In this document: one piece after another, positions 57,100 to 64,000 of the stretch
How the letters are laid out: each line of letters begins with the position of its first letter
How positions within the stretch are numbered: position 1 is the first letter of the stretch
Source: Molossus alvarezi
Lineage: Eukaryota > Chordata > Mammalia > Chiroptera > Molossidae
Direction of reading: 5' to 3'
DNA length: 64,000 nt
NCBI GenBank assembly: GCA_037176705.1
Contig: CM073898.1
Span: forward strand, 25,218,488 to 25,282,487
The notes under the pieces: model-generated
Databases searched by the model: none
Told to the model about the DNA's origin: nothing
Seen by the model: the letters and a program-made list of their open reading frames with translations, nothing else
Made by a program: the position numbers and the translations under genes

Positions 57100-57272
57100 G
57101 TGGTTCTCACACTTGAGTGTGCATCACCATCTCCTGGCAGGTGTATTCTAACAGAGATCGCCAGGTCCTAACCCAGTGTCTGATTCCTTAGGTCTGGGAC
57201 GGAGCCTGTCCTTCTAACAAGTGTCAGGGTAATGCTGATGCTGGTTCCGAGACCATATTTTCAGAGCTGTAG
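57100..57272. repeat. MER5A hAT relic
   Basis: CAGTGGTTCTCACACTTGAG, GTGTGCATCACCATCTCCTG and a TAATGCTGATGCTGGTTCCG end match MER5A nearly full length. Confidence 0.85.
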
Positions 57273-58437
57273 ATTATCACAGAAAAGTCAACATGGAAGA
57301 TGCTCCTCCTCAATGGCTAATTGTAGGCTGGAAGGAAGCGTAAAATAATATCACTAAATAGGTGACAGATGATCTCTATTATGGTCCACTTGATCAGAGC
57401 TCTGGTCCCAATCACCAGTGCATAGGATTCAGTTTATTGCTTAGGAGCATGATGGCTGTCTCAAAATTTTGTTTTTAATTTATGAAAAACTTTGGTATTC
57501 AGTGTAATATGAGGGTAATTGAATGACCCAGTGGCCCAAAAGCATCACCCACTTTATGAGAAATGTCCAACCACAGAATCACGAAGTCAGGGATTCTGTG
57601 TCTGGACCTATTCAGGGACTCAGCAGGAAACTGGAGTTCCTCTGGTCTTCCATCATTTGACTTGTTAGTTTGTTACCCCTTTGGTGCTGAGACAGTGAGA
57701 TGCGAGGAAGTCCTTATGGCTAGGACCATAGTGAAAACCAGCCCCAGGAGAAGATGGGAGCCAGGTTCGCCCGAAGACTTGGGTGTGAGGGTGGCTGCCC
57801 AAGGACAAAGGAGGAAAGGAGACCCTGGGACTAAGTTCATGGGAAGGTACTGGGTGCCTGCTGCTGTGGACCACCACCTTGATCACCAAAGGGGTTTCGA
57901 GATGCGACGACCAGGAGTAAAGGTGAGGGAAGAAGAGTTCCTCCCTGCTCCGGAGGGAAATCAGCAGAAACACTAATGACTTGGCTCCTGACCAGCTGTG
58001 TGTGTCCTGCCTAATTCACGAGAGCCTCATCTCTCCCTCTTGTATCGTCCCAGTTCTCGTTCCACCGAAGGCATACTGTCTGTAGAGGTCATTCCACAAG
58101 GAGACTGGGTCACTTATTTCTGGGAGGATGTGGTACAAGTCCATGGAGGGAGAAGATGGCGCAAGCTCAGATAGAAATACGTACCCTGAAGTTGGAGCTG
58201 CCCTTCGTTAATTCCCGTGGAGACTGGTGTCGGGTGGCTGAGGACAAGATTGTAAACACAGGAGCCTGTGTCTGCTCCAGTTCTGCAAGCAGTGCCCAGG
58301 GGACGTTCTCTCCCTGGGGCAGCCTCCGAGAGCCTAGAAGCCGGTTTTGGGTACAGAAATCTTGCCTCGAAGGGAATATTACCATGCGCAGGCTCTGGGT
58401 GAGCTCAGTGGACAGCAATGCACTCAGAGGGGCTAAG
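57273..58437. other. No gene recognised
   Basis: Open frames of 137 codons (57563-57976) and 123 codons (58156-58527), both plus strand, read like ordinary sequence. They may be decayed internal sequence of the retroelement whose LTR-like block follows, but no gag, pol or env motif is visible. Confidence 0.35.
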
Positions 58438-59220
58438 TGTTGGAAAACAGGACGGATAAGGGTGGGGGCCTACACCAGCCAAGGCTTTGAACTGTCGAAT
58501 GAACTCAGAGTCTGGAAGCTTTGCTAGAAACAAATGAGAAATTTATTCAAGGGTCTTAGAGTCTGCAAACTGGAAACACAGCTAGGCAAAAACCCAGAAG
58601 TTAAAAGAAGAAAGAAAGAAAAGGTAAAAGTTCTAGTAGCTGTCCGGCTGGTGTGGGTCAGTGATTGAGTGTCGGCCCATGCACCAAGAGGTCACCGGTT
58701 TGATTCCCAGGTTGATCCAAAACCTGGGCCTGATCCCCAGTGGGGGGCATGCAGGAGGTGGCCAGTTGATGTTCTCTCTCATCGATGTTTCTATCTCTCT
58801 CTCTAAAATCAATAAAGGGAAAAAAAATTTTTTTAAAGTTCTTGTAGCAAAAATTACACTCTTAAGAATGATCAGTCCTGCATGCTTAGCACTAGGGTTG
58901 GTCCAGGACAGATACCAGTCAGAGGACAGGCAGTCAGGATGATGAGTGGTCTGGTCACACCCTGGTGGTCTGGATAATGGATGTCGTGTGGACGTATGTG
59001 GGTCCTCCAGGGGGTAATTAGAGGTTACCTGGAGGTCCAGAAGCATATCCAGGCATTGACACAGAACCGGAAAGTTCAACAACGTTTAAGTTTCCAGGCT
59101 AGTTAGAAAAAGAATGGAGTCTTTCCTCATGCTGCAACCTTCATAACGTTAATAATGTTCGCAGCTTGGTAAAAGTGACTCCATCGTATATATTCCTTAT
59201 CGCTCTCTCCTCAGAACCTA
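58438..59220 (-). repeat. Possible endogenous retroviral LTR, split by a SINE
   Basis: On the minus strand: a U3-like stretch (59220 down to about 58850), then AGACCCTTGAATAAATTTCT with the AATAAA signal, then CCCCCACCCTTATCCGTCC ending CCAACA at 58438. This is the order U3, polyadenylation signal, U5 of a class-I LTR. No TSD was found and the U3 limit is uncertain. Confidence 0.4.
58641..58834 (+). repeat. VES SINE, subtype A
   Basis: TGTCCGGCTGGTGTGGGTCA head, CACCGGTTTGATTCCC B box, CATCGATGTTTCTATCTC body and AAAATCAATAAAGGG tail. TSD AAAGTTCTAGTAGC (58627-58640) and AAAGTTCTTGTAGC (58835-58848), 13/14. Confidence 0.97.
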
Positions 59221-59269
59221 ATTCTGTAGTGTTCTGCCTGTGACCCTGGCACTTTGCCTGTATCATTTA

Positions 59270-59405
59270 GTCCTCTAGAACCAGACGAAGGTGCAGAAAC
59301 AGGCTCAGAGCTAAATCGCTTGCCCTAGGTCACCCAGCAGGTACTGACATAGCCAGGGCTCATGGGACTTGAGACCCAAGCTCTGTCCACCCACCATGTG
59401 GCCCT
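59270..59405 (-). repeat. MIR SINE
   Basis: AGAAACAGGCTCAGAGCTAA, TTGCCCTAGGTCACCCAGCA and CATAGCCAGGGCTCATGG follow antisense MIR. Confidence 0.75.
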
Positions 59406-60189
59406 CTAGCGGGGAAGAACAGTAGAGTCTGTAACTAAGGGGGGAAAAGGTGGGATGTTTTCTATTTCTGCAGCTTGAGAGCATTAGGTGAGACGTAAGT
59501 GGGAGTCGTTTAAAACAGAAATGGATTATTCCAGGAAGTCACAGAAGTAAGTTGGGAAGTAAGTTGGCAGTATTGCTCTGCCCTGAAACAAGAGGGCAGG
59601 GTCAGGGGGACCCTTAGCAATCCAGGGCGGCCCAGGGAGTCATGGAAGGGGAGAGCCACAAACGCCGCCCACCCCCCACCAAACACACACAGTCGGAAAC
59701 ATTAAGTGAAAATCGGGGGGCCTTTTTTGAAGCCAACTCTAGTGTGCAATGGGCAGGGAGGCTGCCCCTCCCCCACCCCAACCTAAATGCCATTGCTTAT
59801 TCTGATACTTGGAGGAGGAGGAGGGAGACTGTGCCCAGAATCCTGAGCAGGAGCCCATCCAAGCCCGGTGTTCGCCCTCCACAGGCCCCGCCAGGCAGCT
59901 GTTGTGTTCCCGTCCTGGAGGCTGGCTGCATCCTGGTGCAGACTCAAGGTCCTCACGCCACGGGTGCCAGCCAAGGACAGGTGATTAAGAGCAATGTCAA
60001 ATCCAAACCTTGACAGTCTCTTTGCCTGTGGGCTTCAGAATCTGCAAGGAGTTTGCCTCCAAAAATGGGTTCCTTGGGGAAGGGTTCTCTGCGTAGCTGG
60101 TCCCCTGAGAGGCTCCCGGTGGGTTGACTGAAGACAGCCTCACCTCCTTCGGGAGCAGAGAGCTTTGTCCCCTAGTCACCGTGAGCAGT
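59406..60189. other. No gene recognised
   Basis: Unassigned; 59544-59567 is a 12-base tandem duplication of GAAGTAAGTTGG. Confidence 0.4.
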
Positions 60190-60595
60190 GTCAGGCGCTT
60201 AAAGCATATCCTCTTTGACCAGCCTTGTCTGCCTGGTCCTCCAAATGCCCCTGAGGCTCAGTACTGTCCTTGTGTGGACATACCTGTTTCCTCATCAGTC
60301 TAAACCCTACTCATTGATGAAGGACTAATGGAAGACACTTCTTTGATTAAGCCTCCCAGGGCACCCCCACCCATGGAGATGTCTCCCTCCTATGAATTCT
60401 TTACCCTCCCTGTCTGCACCACTCATTTGGCTTTTTCAATGGCCCCTGCTGCCCTCAAGGTTAGTGAAGTTGATTTTTACTTGACTTTTAGATATGTCTA
60501 CCCAGATGGTTGTGCCTCTTACTCTTCCCCCAGCACAGAGCGTGGTCCAGCGTGCACAACAGGTACTCACATATTCATTGTTTGACTGCCTGAAT
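60190..60595 (+). repeat. Possible L2 LINE relic
   Basis: CTTCCCCCAGCACAGAGCGT, GGTCCAGCGTGCACAACAGG, TACTCACATATTCATTGTTT follow the L2 terminus; the upstream part is weak. Confidence 0.45.
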
Positions 60596-60834
60596 ATCAG
60601 TTATGGGAAACTTATTTTAAAATATATTTATAGGGCTTGCATTATATCCTCTCAGAAATAAATGCCCTACCTCTGAGGTCCATAACACAGAAAGAAGGTC
60701 TTGCTGAGCAGAGAACGAAACAGGGCATATCTGGTCAAGTGGGGGGAGAATACCAAATAGAAAACATTTGTTATCCCACCAGGCAAAGCCAACCAGTGTT
60801 GAAGTGTTGGAATATATCCTTAGAAACAATATTA

Positions 60835-61108
60835 TTTATTTATTCATTTATTTATTTTTTATTTTTTTTATCCTCACCCGAGGACATTTTTCCACTTTTT
60901 GCTCAGATAGAGTGGGAGGGAGAGAGAGGAAGAAAGAGAGAGAGAAACATTGACATGAAAGGGACACATCGAGTGGCTGCCGCCCACACAACCCAACCAG
61001 GGCCAGGGACAAACTGTAACCATTGTATATGCCCTTAGCGAGAATCGAACCCAGGTCTCTCTGGACCACAGGCCGACGCTCTAACCGCTGAGCCAAACCG
61101 GCCAGGGA
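60835..61108 (-). repeat. VES SINE, subtype B
   Basis: T/A-rich tail with TTTATCCTCACCCGAGGACA, body GGGACACATCGAGTGGCTGC, head GAGCCAAACCGGCCAGGG. Flanks TAGAAACAATATTA (60821-60834) and TTGAAACAATTTTA (61109-61122) fit a TSD, 12/14. Confidence 0.96.
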
Positions 61109-61127
61109 TTGAAACAATTTTAGTTAG

Positions 61128-62480
61128 ATTTTTATAACACCTTTATTGAGATAGGTAGGGTTCACATACCATACAATTGGACAGCCATATAGAAAAAGAT
61201 AAAATTGGATCCACTTCCCACACTAAAAACCAGGATAATTCCAAATGGGTCAAAGATCTAAATGTAAAAACGAAACCATACAAACAATAGGAAAAAAGAG
61301 TGAAATACTGTATAACTTAGGAGAGGCAAAATTCAGAAGTAATAAAAGAAAAGATTAATCTGTCTCGATGGCAAACATCTTAAAATCAAAAGGCAAATAA
61401 AAAGGTGGGAAAAATAACTACAAATTATATCCACAGACAAAGGGTTAATATTCTGAACAATGAAATAACTTCGAAGACGAAAACGCCCAATAACTTGGTG
61501 AAAAAGTGGGCAAGATATATGAACAGGCATCTCATAGAAAAAGAAAAGCAAATGAAATATGTTCTCCATTGCTCATAACAAGAAAATTGCAGATTTAAGC
61601 TATACTGAGATAACATTTCTTATCTTTCAGATGGACAAGAGGCTCTGGGGGACAGTCCGACTCTCATGCGTTGCTGATAGGAATTCAAAATGGTCTAATC
61701 TCTACGGAGGAGAGTTTTGTAATGTCTAGCAAATTTACTTGTGCCTTTTCCCTTTGACCCAGCAATCACAGTTCTAGGAGTCTACCCCAAGAATAACTAC
61801 CAAAATTGTGAAATGACATGTTCTCAAGGCCATCCACTGCAGCACTATGTGTAATAGCAAAGGCTGGAAACAACTCAAATGTCCATCACTAGGGGACTAA
61901 GTGCTAAGCAGCTGTGAAAAGGAATAAGGATGGTCTCCAGAAATACAAGGTCAAAAGAGTAAGCATAGTGTGTTACCTGTTTTTCTTATAAAGGAAAGGG
62001 GAACCCTGGCCGGTCTGGCTCAGCGGTCAGAGCTTTGGCCCGCAGACCAATGAGTCGTGGGTTCAATTCTGGTCAAGGGCATGTACTTCAGTTGCGGTTT
62101 GTCGGGTCGTGCGGGAGTCAACCAGTCGATGTGGTTCTATCACATCGATGTTTCTCTCTGTCTCTCTCTGTCTCTCTCTCTCTCCCTCCCACTCTATCTG
62201 ATAATAAGTAGAAAATATCCTCAGGTGAGGAATTAAAAAAAAAAAAATAGAAAGGAAAGGGAAATACAAATATATAAACAATAATGGGAGAATAAATCAA
62301 AATGAATTAAAAACTTATCTGTAAGGCAAGGAAGAGAATGACAACTGGAAAAGGGGGAAGACAGGAAGCTACACTTCTCTGTTCATATCACTTTTTCACT
62401 TCAACTTTCAGCCATGTAGATATTTTGCAGTATTTAAAAAAAACTGAGACAAATAAAACCAACAGTGTATCAATTTTATT
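61128..62480 (+). repeat. Old L1 ORF2-end/3'UTR relic
   Basis: AAATGGGTCAAAGATCTAAA, GTAAAAACGAAACCATACAA, AAAAAGTGGGCAAGATATAT, TTTGACCCAGCAATCACAGT, AGCACTATGTGTAATAGCAA and GAAACAACTCAAATGTCCAT lie in L1 order. 61128-61180 (ACCTTTATTGAGATAGG) reads as L1 3'UTR on the opposite strand, so a separate fragment or inversion lies at the left edge. The relic is split by a SINE. Confidence 0.83.
62004..62250 (+). repeat. VES SINE, subtype B, nested in L1
   Basis: CCCTGGCCGGTCTGGCTCAG head, GTGGGTTCAATTCTGGTCAA B-box region, CACATCGATGTTTCTCTCTG body and CCTCAGGTGAGGAATTAAAA tail. TSD AAAGGAAAGGGGAA (61990-62003) and AAAGGAAAGGGAAA (62251-62264), 13/14. Confidence 0.97.
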
Positions 62481-63159
62481 TCATAATCGCATGAAGAGGA
62501 ATTATTTCATTATGTCTTGACTGAACATCCTAATGGGATAGAGCCTAGAGACCAAGAAAGTGACAAAGACATCTTAACCCTATTTCTCAGGCTGCCTAGT
62601 TACTCCACAGGACAAGTGACCCAGTTTTGTCAACAAATACAATGTATACCAATTAAAAGGAAGACATTCTTTTATAGGTTAGAAAAGACTGAAAAGACCT
62701 ACAACCAAATGTAACTGTGAAAAGACAGTTTTGAAATAATCAGAGAATATTGAACCCTAGTATTTAATAGTATTAAGGAATTATTAATTCTATTGAACAT
62801 GATAATCGTATGGTGGTTATGGTTTAAAACCTTTCTCAGATATTTTTTTTCCCCTTATGTCTGCATATTTGTTGCTGCTGCTGCTGCTGCTGCTGTTGTT
62901 TTTTAAGTGTGGTTTCAAGTGAGGTTCCTGGGCATTTGGACAACAGAACTAGGTGGCGACTCTGAAGCCCCTAGGGAGACGTTCCTGGGGTTCTGCGACA
63001 CTAAGTCCTACATCAAAGACCCAAGTCAGTGGTGAATTTTTCAGAAGCTACAAGTGAGAAATTGAAGTCATAAAGAGAATGACCTTATAACACATATTCT
63101 GTTGGCTCAAGGTGACTGAAGTGGAAAAACTCTCCTGGCATGTAAAAATCAAACCATTC
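62481..63159. other. No gene recognised
   Basis: Unassigned; holds the CTG run described separately. Confidence 0.4.
62875..62895. repeat. (CTG)7 trinucleotide repeat
   Basis: Seven pure CTG units with TTG on each side and a short T run after. It lies in no recognised exon. Confidence 0.95.
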
Positions 63160-63395
63160 TAGGCCATGAGCACAGGCTTAGAGCTTGGATGCAGGTTCAA
63201 ATTCCAACTCCTCCACTTCCTACTCTACGGCCTTTGGGCCAGTATCTTGGCTTCCCTGTGCCTCTGCTTCCCTGTCTACAAAGGCAGGTGATAATGCCAA
63301 CCTCATAGGGTGTTGTGAAGATTAATTAGGTTAAATACATGTAAAGCGCTTAGTACCGTGACTAGCACATATGAAGTACAATGTGTTATTAAATA
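63160..63395 (+). repeat. MIR SINE, near full length
   Basis: GGCTTAGAGCTTGGATGCAG, TTCAAATTCCAACTCCTCCA, CTTCCCTGTCTACAAAGGCA, CAACCTCATAGGGTGTTGTG and ACATGTAAAGCGCTTAGTAC in sense order. Confidence 0.92.
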
Positions 63396-64000
63396 TAACA
63401 AATCTTTTTTTAAGCACTTAATTTTCGGAATAAATTTGCCAGCCATGTATATTGCTCCTTTTAATTTTTCCAAAGGAAATAAAGTTCATTGAGATTCTTC
63501 CATTATTGTCTAGAATTAATTTTGCACCTTTAAATAATGAACGTGTTAGTGAGGAACTAAAACTATAACCATAGATCATGACCTCCCCCCCCACCCCCTC
63601 CTACAGCGATGCGCCCTCTTCTGGCTGATTTGGATGGTGACGCGCTCTGGTCTAGGCAGTGGAGGAGCTCAAGGCAGCCCTGAGGGCAAACCAGGCCAGG
63701 TGTCAAATGACTTAAGGACTAGGTCCAGGTTAGATGCCCTTTGCCTATTTTCCTATGGTGGATACCACCAAGTGAGCGTGCAGGCATCAAGTATGCTGAA
63801 ATTCCCATCTTGCTAGCACATGTTGAGGGTCGAGTTTTGCCTTGCTCTATTTTGAAACCCCTAGTAAGTTTCTGACATCCAGGAAGTGTTTTATAACCAC
63901 ATGTTAAATTGAGCTGAACTGGGTCACCCGGTGGATGGAGGACCTAGTGCCCGAGCAGAGAGGAACAGATGGGAGGAAAGGGTGGGAGGGAAAAGGCGCC
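63396..64000. other. No gene recognised
   Basis: AT-rich to about 63550, then GC-richer with C-runs at 63586-63597. Nothing callable to the window end. Confidence 0.4.

Noticed and set aside
57563..58527. Two successive plus-strand frames of 137 and 123 codons
   Set aside because: No recognisable domain, retroviral motif or splice support; kept only as a note in the gap entry.
1..64000. CRISPR arrays, operons, phage or plasmid functions
   Set aside because: The repeats are dispersed SINEs and microsatellites, not spaced direct repeats, and gene organisation and composition are mammalian.

Overview
The window is nuclear DNA from a bat. The clearest sign is a set of tRNA-derived SINEs of the chiropteran VES family: heads like GCCCTGGCCGGTGTGGCTC, A- and B-box promoter motifs, a CATCGATGTTTCTCTCTC body, and tails of CCTCAGGTGAGGATAAA or AATCAATAAA. 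About 18 copies or parts of copies are present, most with target-site duplications (TSDs). A vespertilionid or related Yangochiropteran bat is the most likely source (inference). There is no bacterial, viral-genome or organellar organisation. The nominal ORFs are short, scattered on both strands and mostly inside repeats.

No gene could be identified. The window looks like an intergenic or long-intron stretch. Two segments have the form of a last coding exon (pyrimidine tract, AG, open frame, stop): 21472-21609 and 33421-33543, both on the plus strand. I do not recognise either peptide, so both stay low-confidence candidates.

Layout. 0-9 kb: VES SINEs, a very short SINE head with its own TSD (3.7 kb), MIR and L2 relics, and an L2 split by a SINE (7.6-8.7 kb). 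9-19 kb: mostly unassigned sequence with L2, MIR and MER5 relics and a perfect CRE palindrome at 11.8 kb. 19-23 kb: a mariner-type MITE broken by a SINE, L2, MIR, an L1/HAL1 3' end and a hAT relic. 23-28 kb: an LTR-like block, and an L1 relic interrupted by a 451-bp pogo/Tigger-like element with TA duplication. 28-37 kb: SINEs, MIR, L2 and microsatellites. 37-40 kb: an old L1 3' end carrying both a SINE and a younger L1 3' end, then a solo class-I LTR with a perfect 4-bp TSD. 40-50 kb: long unassigned stretches, paired TG/CA microsatellites, a G19 run and a run of MIRs. 50-56 kb: an (GGGAA)18 purine tract, L2, SINEs and MIRs. 56-64 kb: a SINE with perfect TSDs, an LTR-like block on the minus strand, and an L1 ORF2/3'UTR relic with SINEs.

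The strongest results are transposon archaeology: nested insertions whose order can be read from the sequence, including two different TA-target DNA transposon derivatives, one inside an L1. Ancient-repeat family names (L2, MIR, MER5, L1 subtypes) rest on recognising consensus motifs by eye. Their boundaries are approximate, usually within tens of bases.
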